From NCBI GenBank assembly GCA_023146115.1, contig JAGLCS010000022.1, positions 1-39,744 on the forward strand: a stretch of 39,744 nt of DNA, given 5' to 3'. This document shows, piece by piece, positions 7,107 through 13,441 of this stretch. Each line of letters opens with the position of its first letter. The first letter of the stretch is position 1. The notes under the pieces were generated by a model that made no database searches, was not told the DNA's origin, and saw only the letters and a list, made by a program, of their open reading frames with translations. This DNA is from Abyssibacter sp. GTDB taxonomy: Bacteria > Pseudomonadota > Gammaproteobacteria > Nevskiales > OUC007. Made by a program: the position numbers and the translations under genes.

Positions 7107-7561
7107 AGTCCATCGTGTCGTACTTAATCACATTTCTGGCGATGATCATCGCGCTGATGCTGTTCCTGCAATCCAAATGGGTACCACAGTGGGCTGCTGA
7201 TCAACAGTTGATCACTCGCTGTACCTTGATTGGGGGTGTGGGCGGCGTAATTTACTGTTTGAGGGCTGTATACATAAACGCTTGCGTGCGTAAATGTTGG
7301 GATGAGCAGTGGCACCCGTGGTACTACATTCGCCCCGTCGTCAGTCTGATCTCTGGAGGTGTGAGCTGGTTGTTTCTGAGCGCAGGATTGTTGATCTTGG
7401 ATGCTGACGATCAGGTCAATTCGAATCCCACAGGTTTCCTAGCTCTTGCTTTCATCGCCGGATATAACGTTGACAAGTTTATGGCGAAATTGGAGCAGTT
7501 GGCTGAGTCGGCATGGGGAATTGAGAAATCGCGGTCGAGTACAAGCAAAGATGAGAGGTGA
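7103..7561 (+). CDS. Small four-helix membrane protein closing the conjugation operon
   Basis: A 152-aa protein with four predicted transmembrane helices (about residues 3-22, 40-58, 78-99 and 105-122) and a short charged C-terminal tail. The segment FLALAFIAGYNVDKFMAKLEQLAESAW resembles the last helix and linker of small 4TM proteins found with defence genes, but I cannot name a family. The start codon overlaps the stop of the E2-E1-JAB gene by four bases (ATGA), so the two are translationally coupled and functionally linked. Small multi-helix membrane proteins commonly act as pore-forming or membrane-disrupting effectors in abortive-infection systems; that role here is inference. The C-terminus (SKDER) does not end in Gly-Gly, so it is not an obvious ubiquitin-like donor. 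Confidence 0.8.
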   Translation: MKSIVSYLITFLAMIIALMLFLQSKWVPQWAADQQLITRCTLIGGVGGVIYCLRAVYINACVRKCWDEQWHPWYYIRPVVSLISGGVSWLFLSAGLLILDADDQVNSNPTGFLALAFIAGYNVDKFMAKLEQLAESAWGIEKSRSSTSKDER

Positions 7562-7991
7562 AAGGCGTCAGGTAGAGGGCTGATTCGCGCCGATTACACG
7601 TACGGTTTGGCATGGGTCTCAACGCTGAATCGATCCCACGTCGCATTCTCGGGGTGTGAAATCGCCTGATGCAGTCGGAGACGTTTGACTAGGCCTACCA
7701 GGAACTAGGTTTAGTGCCCACCACTGTCCGGTTTGTCGCTCTGACACCGTACTAGAGGTTCAGAAGCCAATATTGTTGGAGCCGTCGAATGAAGACCCAC
7801 CTCTACGTCACCCCAAACGACCGGATCATCGCCATTGACGACAGCGATGATGACGTCACTCCCGTCGGCATTAATAGGTCATTGGCCTGAAGTTGTATTG
7901 AGCCGCGCGATCGCTTCGTCAACACTGGCGGCAACGGCATGGGAATCTCATCCCTGCCCCGAGTCAACGACCCACGACGGAAGCGACAACA
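7562..7991. other. Gene-poor stretch at the right edge of the island
   Basis: These 430 bases hold no confident gene. The only plausible small frame is 7789-7890. Composition climbs back to chromosomal GC content across the region, so the right junction of the island is probably here. I looked for an inverted copy of the AAGTCTGTCT repeat and for a copy of the glmS end and found neither. No intrinsic terminator is evident after the operon. Confidence 0.45.
7789..7890 (+). CDS. Possible 33-aa ORF or gene remnant
   Basis: ATG at 7789 opens a 33-codon frame (begins MKTHLYVTPNDRIIAIDDSD, ends NRSLA). The sequence looks protein-like (alternating hydrophobic residues, then an acidic patch). A weak TTGGA lies 12-8 bases upstream. 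It could be a short leader peptide, the broken 5' end of a chromosomal gene disrupted at the island edge, or chance. No family is recognised. Confidence 0.25.
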   Translation: MKTHLYVTPNDRIIAIDDSDDDVTPVGINRSLA

Positions 7992-8708
7992 ATGATGCGA
8001 AAACTACTTCTTCTGGCCGCGCTTGGCGGCGCATGGTCCGTTCACGCGGCCCCTTACGAAATCGGTGACCTTCCGGTCTGCACGGCGCTCACCCCGGCGG
8101 CCGTATCGCTGGACACCACGCCGGTGGACCTGGATGTGCGTGTGCTGCTCGACGGCGTGAGCGCGCCGGATGGAGCGCAGGTGATGGATCGTGCGGGTGA
8201 GCTGTACGCGTCACTGGGCATCACGCTGGTCTACAGCTACGAGCAGGTGGCGTTTGCAGGGATTGAAGCGGCCGGGTTGATTGCGCAGGCGAAAGCTTAT
8301 TACGGTGGCGTGCGTCCAGCGGGGATCGATCTCGTTTATGTGCTGACGGACAAGGACATTGTCGACAGTGCGGTGAGCGGCAACGCGCTAGCCGGACTGG
8401 CCGATTGCATCGGCGGGGTGAAATACGAAGACCGGGCGTTTGGTGTCGGCGAGGCTTGGGATGGCGAACCGACGGATTTGGTTATCTACGAGTTATACAG
8501 TGAGAAGGCCGCGAAGACGGCGGCCCACGAGATCGGCCACCTCATGGGTGGGCATCACCACCAGGCGAACTGTGTCGAGTCCCTGTTGAACATCGGCGGA
8601 TCCCCTTGCACCTTGATGTTCAACTTCATTGATTTACAAAGCACTGCGTTCTCGCTGCTCAATGGCATCGTTGTCCGTGGTCACGGACAGGCCTACGCCG
8701 TTCCGTAG
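7992..8708 (+). CDS. Secreted metzincin-type zinc metalloprotease (small)
   Basis: A 238-aa exported protein. The N-terminus is a clear Sec signal peptide (MMRKLLLLAALGGAWSVHA, cleavage near residue 19). The mature protein has the metzincin zinc site AAHEIGHLMGGHH with H179, E180, H183, G186 and H189, followed by a Met-turn candidate in CTLMFN. Four Cys (two before and two after the helix) suggest disulfides, in keeping with periplasmic or extracellular location. The architecture resembles short reprolysin-like (M12-like) peptidases. A second metzincin gene lies at 9,899, with a regulator between them. Two ATGs in tandem (7992 and 7995) are both possible starts. A bidirectional terminator follows. 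The protease assignment is strong; the substrate is unknown. Confidence 0.85.
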   Translation: MMRKLLLLAALGGAWSVHAAPYEIGDLPVCTALTPAAVSLDTTPVDLDVRVLLDGVSAPDGAQVMDRAGELYASLGITLVYSYEQVAFAGIEAAGLIAQAKAYYGGVRPAGIDLVYVLTDKDIVDSAVSGNALAGLADCIGGVKYEDRAFGVGEAWDGEPTDLVIYELYSEKAAKTAAHEIGHLMGGHHHQANCVESLLNIGGSPCTLMFNFIDLQSTAFSLLNGIVVRGHGQAYAVP

Positions 8709-8726
8709 TCACCGGACCGGTGCTGC

Positions 8727-8767
8727 AAAAAGCCACGGTGCGGCTATTCGCCGCCCGTGGCTTTTTT
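8727..8767. terminator. Bidirectional intrinsic terminator
   Basis: AAAAAGCCACGG (8727-8738) pairs with CCGTGGCTTTTTT (8755-8767), giving a strong GC stem flanked by A5 on the left and T6 on the right. It lies between the convergent metalloprotease (7992-8708) and the regulator ending at 8800, so it can stop transcripts from both sides. Confidence 0.88.
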
Positions 8768-8799
8768 GTGTCCACGGTTCTTGGCGTCCAGCCTGAGGG

Positions 8800-9771
8800 T
8801 TAGAGCCAGCCGCGCTGGTTCGCCGCGACACCCGCCTGAAACCGGGTTCGGACGCCCAGCAGCTCATACAACTCTTGGACCTTGCGCCGTACGGTCCTGG
8901 CGCCGACCCCCATTTCGACGGCGATGGCCTCATCCTTGAGGCCGGATGCCATGAGCGCAATCAGGGTTCGTTGACTATCTGACAATTCCGGGTGTTGCGT
9001 GGAGGGCAGGCCAGACGGGATGACGACGCCTCTGTTCCACAGCAACCTGAAGAGTTCCGTGAGCGAATCCAACAGCGCGGACTCGTAAACAATGATGACG
9101 GTCGGTTCACGGCGCTCCTCCGAACTGAGCAGCACGAGGAACGCCAGTTCGTCGTCCACCAGCACAAGTTTTATCGGCACTTCGGGCAGGACCCGAGCGA
9201 CCTCGCCCGAATCGATCGCCAGGCGTGCCCGCCTGATGTGTTCGGGGTGCTCAAATATGCGAGCGTCATAAATCGTGTGGAATGGAAAGCCTTCCGCCAT
9301 GCGTTCCAGTTGAATATTCATGCCTTCAATTTTCGCGCCCGCATAGTAAGGCGGCCTGTCGGTCATGCGAATGCACTTTCGAGCAGTTTTCTGGGCATGC
9401 TCCCAGCGGCTGGTGATGGCCTCACCGCCCGTGACGATCTCGATGATGGAGCTGAGTTCGTTCGCCTGTCGGTTTCGACGCACCCGATGTGCGAGATCGA
9501 CGGATTCCGCCAGCATCGCGTCCAATTGCCGTTGCTGGTCGCGCACGAGCAGACCGACGGAGGCCTCCGGGTCAGTGACGATCAAGCGTTGATCGACCGG
9601 GTCCTCACGCAGCAGGCCCAGCGCCTGTAATCGGCTGAGATCGGCATCCAGCCCGACTTCGTCCACCGCGAGGCGATTGCACAAGGCGGGCTTGGTGAGA
9701 TGAGGTTCATCGACGAGCACACGAAAAATCGTCTCTTGCCGTTTCGTGACGCCAAGACTTTCAAATACCAC
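8800..9771 (-). CDS. TrmB/LuxR-type transcriptional regulator
   Basis: A 323-aa DNA-binding regulator. The N-terminal 70 residues form a TrmB-like winged HTH (TKRQETIFRVLVDEPHLTKPALCNRL, then LSRLQALGLLRED). The middle is a ligand/PLD-like region (about 90-240) containing VRVLP-type strands. The C-terminal 60 residues are a LuxR/GerE HTH: LSDSQRTLIALMASGLKDEAIAVEMGVGARTVRRKVQELYELLGVRTRFQAG. This two-HTH layout is best known from actinobacterial regulators, and no REC domain is present, so it is not a classical two-component regulator. It is divergent from the lipoprotein metalloprotease at 9,899 and convergent with the small metalloprotease at 7,992, which makes control of these exported proteases a reasonable inference. 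Confidence 0.85.
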   Translation of the reverse strand: MVFESLGVTKRQETIFRVLVDEPHLTKPALCNRLAVDEVGLDADLSRLQALGLLREDPVDQRLIVTDPEASVGLLVRDQQRQLDAMLAESVDLAHRVRRNRQANELSSIIEIVTGGEAITSRWEHAQKTARKCIRMTDRPPYYAGAKIEGMNIQLERMAEGFPFHTIYDARIFEHPEHIRRARLAIDSGEVARVLPEVPIKLVLVDDELAFLVLLSSEERREPTVIIVYESALLDSLTELFRLLWNRGVVIPSGLPSTQHPELSDSQRTLIALMASGLKDEAIAVEMGVGARTVRRKVQELYELLGVRTRFQAGVAANQRGWL

Positions 9772-9898
9772 GGAGCCACCCCGCCGGTCGTTGTATGGGC
9801 CTTGCCTGCAAGGACATTGTTCTCATCGCTCATGCACCTGGCTAGCCACGATACAAAATTATAGTATAGGAAAATTATTCTTCACTCTGGTCGCTCCG
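9772..9898. promoter_or_regulatory. AT-rich divergent promoter region
   Basis: The 127 bases between the regulator and the lipoprotein protease contain an AT-rich core at about 9850-9885. On the minus strand, TATAAT is present at 9863-9858, a perfect -10 box pointing to the regulator gene, with only a poor -35. On the plus strand TATAGT at 9860-9865 could serve the protease. The two overlap, so expression of the two genes may be mutually exclusive. Confidence 0.4.
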
Positions 9899-11488
9899 AT
9901 GGTCGTGACAGTTCTCCGGGCAGCAGCACTTTCATTTGTTGTCGGTCTGCTCGGTTGTGGACAAGACCAGCACGGGACGGCGCCCGGCGATGAGGTCATG
10001 CCCCCGCCGCCATCCGCGAACGCCGTGTGGGTAGACGATCGGCTGCATGTAGATGTGCCTGTCCCGATTGTGACCATCGGCTTTTCCGATGAGGAGGTCG
10101 GGGCGCTGCGAGGCGCCCTGCAGCCCCACGCGGTGGACCACAGTTATGGAGAAATCAATCAGATTCTACCGCTGGAAATCGATGGCCTGCTGCGGGGGGA
10201 TCTGAACGAGTACGTGCCGTTGTCAGGTGATGTTTACTCGCTGCCGGTCTTGCCAACAGCACATTACGACCTGACTCAGGCAAACGCCGCGCTGGAAGCC
10301 GCGTTTCAGGCGCAGCTTGATCATGTCAGGCTGGAATCGGGTCATTTCGACGCGAACGCCATGGAAGATTGGCTGGCATCGCAATTGGATCTTCAGTCCG
10401 CGACGCCGACCGTCGTGTTGCTGCACCTGAAACGATTCGGTATTTCCGAGCATGGCTGGCACATTCAGGGCGAGACCGGACACCGCGCGCCGGTACGCGT
10501 GTTCGGCGAGCGGTATCCACTGGTCGTCCTGGACCCATCCGCGGTCGAAGATCCCTGGGTCGGTTCCAACGCCGAGGACTTCACCCGTTACACGGAGGCC
10601 TCAGACACCCCCGTCATTGCTCGCTTTGTTCGCTACCTGACCGAGTTCCGGCTGCTGCAAGGTCCGCTGTATGCGCCATCGCAAAAGCCTTGTCATGCCA
10701 TCACCGGCATCATGGCGGTGAAGAGTACAACCAGCATCGCCGAAAACTTCCTGCGCCCGGTGTCGGAAGCACTCGTGGTGGAGCGTATCCAAACCTCATT
10801 CGAGCAGTTGACCGGCACCGACACGTACTTTGACCTGAAGCTGATCGATCTGCCCCAGGATGATCTCGTGCTCGATCTCATCACTCGCCTGGAGTACGGC
10901 GGGTTCGAGTTGCTGAAAGGCTACCTGACCGAGAACTTCGAGCGCTTTCACGTCGACCATCCGGGCTGCGCCGAATACCTGTCGATCGTGGTGGAAAACG
11001 ACGCTGCCTCCGTCCCGGGCTGGGTCGTGCTCTACGGATACGGCGCCTACGATGACGATCGCGATAGCCGCATCAGCGCGAGCTGGGTCAACGACATCTA
11101 CCGCCTGCTGGCAGATGTCGAGAGTCCGTTGTGCATCTCCAACTGCAACACCAAGGAATACCTGAATCTCTGGGAGTATCTGTTCGCCCACGAAACCGGC
11201 CATCTGCTGGGTCAGCGACATCCACATGATGTGTCCAGCCGTAGCGCCGAGGCGAGTTCCAGCGATGCGTTCAGCAGCATCTGGAGCAATATGAGCTACC
11301 AGAATGAGGGGCGGTGGATCGCGTTCGGGCAGATCGACCGTAACAACTGGCTTCGAAACCGGGCCAGTCTGGCGCTACTGGAGGCCTACGAAGCCGGTCG
11401 GGAAGACAGTCCGGCCTGGCGGGCGGCCATGTCGGCGGCCGACCGGCTCGACTGGGAGGGCGTGTGGGAGCAGCTACGGTCGTCGTGA
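9899..11488 (+). CDS. Metzincin-type metalloprotease lipoprotein (large)
   Basis: A 529-aa predicted lipoprotein. ATG 9899 is chosen because it gives a textbook lipoprotein signal (MVVTVLRAAALSFVVGLLGC, lipobox LLGC); an upstream in-frame ATG at 9746 would add 51 residues unlike a signal. Near the C-terminus is the metzincin zinc motif FAHETGHLLGQRH (H431, E432, H435, G438, H441) followed by a Met-turn in WSNMSYQNEG. The 400 residues before it show no named domain to me and may be a prodomain or binding module. Paired Cys (ESPLCISNCNTKEY) lie shortly before the zinc motif. Together with the 7,992 gene it makes a pair of exported metalloproteases around one regulator. The M-family placement beyond metzincin is uncertain. 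Confidence 0.82.
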   Translation: MVVTVLRAAALSFVVGLLGCGQDQHGTAPGDEVMPPPPSANAVWVDDRLHVDVPVPIVTIGFSDEEVGALRGALQPHAVDHSYGEINQILPLEIDGLLRGDLNEYVPLSGDVYSLPVLPTAHYDLTQANAALEAAFQAQLDHVRLESGHFDANAMEDWLASQLDLQSATPTVVLLHLKRFGISEHGWHIQGETGHRAPVRVFGERYPLVVLDPSAVEDPWVGSNAEDFTRYTEASDTPVIARFVRYLTEFRLLQGPLYAPSQKPCHAITGIMAVKSTTSIAENFLRPVSEALVVERIQTSFEQLTGTDTYFDLKLIDLPQDDLVLDLITRLEYGGFELLKGYLTENFERFHVDHPGCAEYLSIVVENDAASVPGWVVLYGYGAYDDDRDSRISASWVNDIYRLLADVESPLCISNCNTKEYLNLWEYLFAHETGHLLGQRHPHDVSSRSAEASSSDAFSSIWSNMSYQNEGRWIAFGQIDRNNWLRNRASLALLEAYEAGREDSPAWRAAMSAADRLDWEGVWEQLRSS

Positions 11489-11534
11489 TGGCGGCTGCTC
11501 GGGCCGCATCCCGGTCTCGCGGTCGAGGTGGCCG

Positions 11535-12185
11535 TCACGATACCTGACGGACATCTCCGAAGTGTTCTTTCAACGAATCCAGCAGCGCTGATTCGGGGGT
11601 CGAGCAAATGCACATGACACGGCAGGTCTCACTGCCCTGAGCCAAGTAGGCGTGGGCCATGCTGCTGTCGAAGTAGATGGATTCGCCGGCCTTTAGAACG
11701 GCCGGTGCATAGTGCTCGGTGTGAACGACGACCGTGCCTTCCAGCACGTAGGCGAACTCCTCACCGCCGTGCGCCACCAGCGGGCCGAATTCTTCCAGCG
11801 ATCGCGCCCTGATCTCGGCGACGATGGGCACGAATTTCTTGTTCAGCAACTCGGTCGAGAGATAGACGTAGTCATAGTTGGGCGTTGCGACCATCAGGCC
11901 GCTGTCTGCCCGATTGATGCTGCGGCGGCTGGCAGGTGCCGTCGCTGCAGCCTTGGCCGGCCCGCCGTCTGGCTGGCTCGAAGCCTCGAAGAAGGTGGTG
12001 ATGTCGACGTTCAGCCCCTGGCTGAGTTGCACCAGCTTGTCGTAGGTCAGCGAGAGCTGGTTCCGTTCGGTTTTCGACAAGGTCGAAATCGACAAGCCGG
12101 TTTTCTCGCTAACCTCTGCGAGCGTCCAGCCATGCTGGTGGCGCAGATTGCGCAGCGCAGGGCCCAGATGTGCCGCCTTGGTCAT
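11535..12185 (-). CDS. XRE-family regulator with C-terminal cupin domain
   Basis: A 216-aa regulator. Residues about 10-65 are an XRE/Cro HTH (LRNLRHQHGWTLAEVSEKTG, then LSISTLSKTERNQLSLTYDKL). Residues about 135-205 are a cupin_2 sensor barrel (VAHGGEEFAYVLEGTVVVH, then LKAGESIYFDSSMAHAYLAQG). XRE-cupin proteins such as PuuR-type regulators control amine and amino-acid catabolism genes by sensing small molecules. The gene is second in a two-gene unit: its ATG overlaps the stop of the D-amino-acid dehydrogenase gene by four bases (ATGA). Its likely targets are that unit and the divergent TonB-receptor operon starting at 13,442. The 46-bp gap to the convergent metalloprotease holds nothing notable. 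Confidence 0.88.
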   Translation of the reverse strand: MTKAAHLGPALRNLRHQHGWTLAEVSEKTGLSISTLSKTERNQLSLTYDKLVQLSQGLNVDITTFFEASSQPDGGPAKAAATAPASRRSINRADSGLMVATPNYDYVYLSTELLNKKFVPIVAEIRARSLEEFGPLVAHGGEEFAYVLEGTVVVHTEHYAPAVLKAGESIYFDSSMAHAYLAQGSETCRVMCICSTPESALLDSLKEHFGDVRQVS

Positions 12186-13357
12186 TGGCTGGAGTCCATC
12201 AAAAACGGTTCGTTCTCTACGGAGCGTAGTGGCGAGAATATAGAATTCGGCGAGCGGCTTGGAGAAAACCTGTTCCGGTCGGTGAGCCCGTGCGCCTGGA
12301 GTTCCTCAGCAAAAGGCTGGTCAAGCGCCAAGGCTGCTGCGAATTGTGAGAGCGCCGGCGCGGTTTGCACGCCGAACCCGCCCTGACCGGCCAGCCAGAA
12401 GAACCCGGCGAGCTGCGAGTCGTAGCCGACCACGGGCAGCCGGTCTGGCGCGAAGGTTCTCAAGCCAGCCCAACGCTGGATCACGTGCTTGATGTGCAGC
12501 CGTGTGGCCTTCTCCACCCGGTCGATGGCCACCGCAATGTCCCAGTCTTCCGGCTGCGCGTCACAGGGCGGGCTGGGAGACTCGTCGGCCGGTGAGAGAA
12601 GCAGACGGCCCGCGTCAGGTTTGAAGTAAAACGTTTCACCGATCTCGATGACCGCGGGCCAATGAGCGGCCGTGAGCTGGTCTGGCAACTCGACAACCGC
12701 GGCCGAGCGCCGGAATGGCTGCAGGCCGACGGTTTGCGCTCCGGCCAGTTTGGCGACTTCATCCGCCCAGGCGCCGGCTGCGTTGACGATCGTGTGTGCG
12801 CGGAACCTGCCGGCGGACGTTTCGATGGTCCAGGCATCGCTGCCGCGGCTCATCGCCCGAACGCGAGCCCTGTTCTGAAACCGGGCGCCTTGTGACCGAG
12901 CCCATTTGATGAAGCCCTGGTGCAGTGCGTTCACGTCGATATCGCAGGCGCCGGGCTCCAGGATTGCGTGGATCGCCGCCTGCCCTCGCAACACGGGAAC
13001 CCGCTCCAACGCCGCATGCGGCGACATCTTCCGCGTATGCGGCAGCGTTTCGAGTTGTGCCGCCTGTGCCGCGCGGTGCGGCGCACCGATGTGCAATGCC
13101 TCGCGGGGAGTCAGCAGCGGATAGTCACAGAAGCCGGCCGGCGGGTGGTCGAGGAACGGTCGGCTGGCTGCCGTGAGTGCACGCACGCTCTGGTCGCCGA
13201 TGAGCTGACTGAACAGTGCGGCGGATCGGCCGGTGGCGTGATACCCCGGCGCAGTCTCCTGTTCCAGTACCAGTACGCGCGCAGCCTGCGCAGCGCGGGC
13301 GGCAAACGACGCCCCTGCGATGCCCGCCCCCACAACGGCAAAGTCATAGCACTCCAT
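12182..13357 (-). CDS. FAD-dependent D-amino-acid dehydrogenase (DauA-like, DAO family)
   Basis: A 391-aa DAO-family flavoenzyme. The N-terminus has the FAD dinucleotide loop VVGAGIAGAS, then GYHATGRSAALFSQ and VRALTAASRPFLDHPPAGF. This series, with the later ACDIDVNALHQGF, GLQPFRRSA, FYFKPDAGRLLLSPAD and RWAGLRTFAPD, closely follows the pattern I know from Pseudomonas D-arginine dehydrogenase DauA. DauA oxidises D-arginine and other D-amino acids to 2-oxo acids plus ammonia at the membrane side of the respiratory chain. Length is typical (DauA is about 375 aa). The substrate range here cannot be read from sequence. Its neighbours (D-aminoacylase-family amidohydrolase, beta-lactamase-fold hydrolase) fit a D-amino-acid-releasing pathway. 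It is co-transcribed with the XRE-cupin regulator. Confidence 0.85.
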   Translation of the reverse strand: MECYDFAVVGAGIAGASFAARAAQAARVLVLEQETAPGYHATGRSAALFSQLIGDQSVRALTAASRPFLDHPPAGFCDYPLLTPREALHIGAPHRAAQAAQLETLPHTRKMSPHAALERVPVLRGQAAIHAILEPGACDIDVNALHQGFIKWARSQGARFQNRARVRAMSRGSDAWTIETSAGRFRAHTIVNAAGAWADEVAKLAGAQTVGLQPFRRSAAVVELPDQLTAAHWPAVIEIGETFYFKPDAGRLLLSPADESPSPPCDAQPEDWDIAVAIDRVEKATRLHIKHVIQRWAGLRTFAPDRLPVVGYDSQLAGFFWLAGQGGFGVQTAPALSQFAAALALDQPFAEELQAHGLTDRNRFSPSRSPNSIFSPLRSVENEPFLMDSSQ

Positions 13358-13385
13358 TCTTCAATTATTGCATACGAAAAAGATT

Positions 13386-13414
13386 TTGCGTAAGAGAAAT
13401 ATTGTGTCTAGTAT
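13386..13414 (+). promoter_or_regulatory. Sigma-70-like promoter of the TonB-receptor operon
   Basis: TTGCGT (13386-13391) and TAGTAT (13409-13414) are separated by 17 bases in the 84-bp divergent gap, giving an expected start near 13,421. Overlapping the -35 box is an imperfect palindrome CGAAAA-AGA-TTTTGCG (13375-13390), a plausible operator for the adjacent XRE-cupin regulator because it lies between both divergent starts. Confidence 0.5.
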
Positions 13415-13441
13415 GGCCTGACTCCCGCGTAGGACCTTGCG

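Larger units (their letters stand above)
940..7800. mobile_element. Putative genomic island at the glmS 3' end (attTn7 position)
   Basis: What is seen: directly after the glmS stop the base composition drops from GC-rich to close to balanced. It stays low through the WYL regulator and the E2-E1-JAB operon and returns to GC-rich by the metalloprotease gene at 7,992. The cargo is defence-like. Known background: the region just downstream of glmS is the insertion site of Tn7-family transposons and a recurrent site for defence islands. No transposase, integrase or tns gene is present, and I found no matching terminal inverted repeat at the right side, so the element would be decayed or was brought in by recombination. 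The right boundary (about 7,780) is estimated from composition only. Confidence 0.55.

Noticed and set aside
1322-7561. Type II CBASS
   Set aside because: E2, E1 and JAB modules and a CapW-like repressor are present, but no CD-NTase or CBASS effector gene was found; the MBL gene replaces it.
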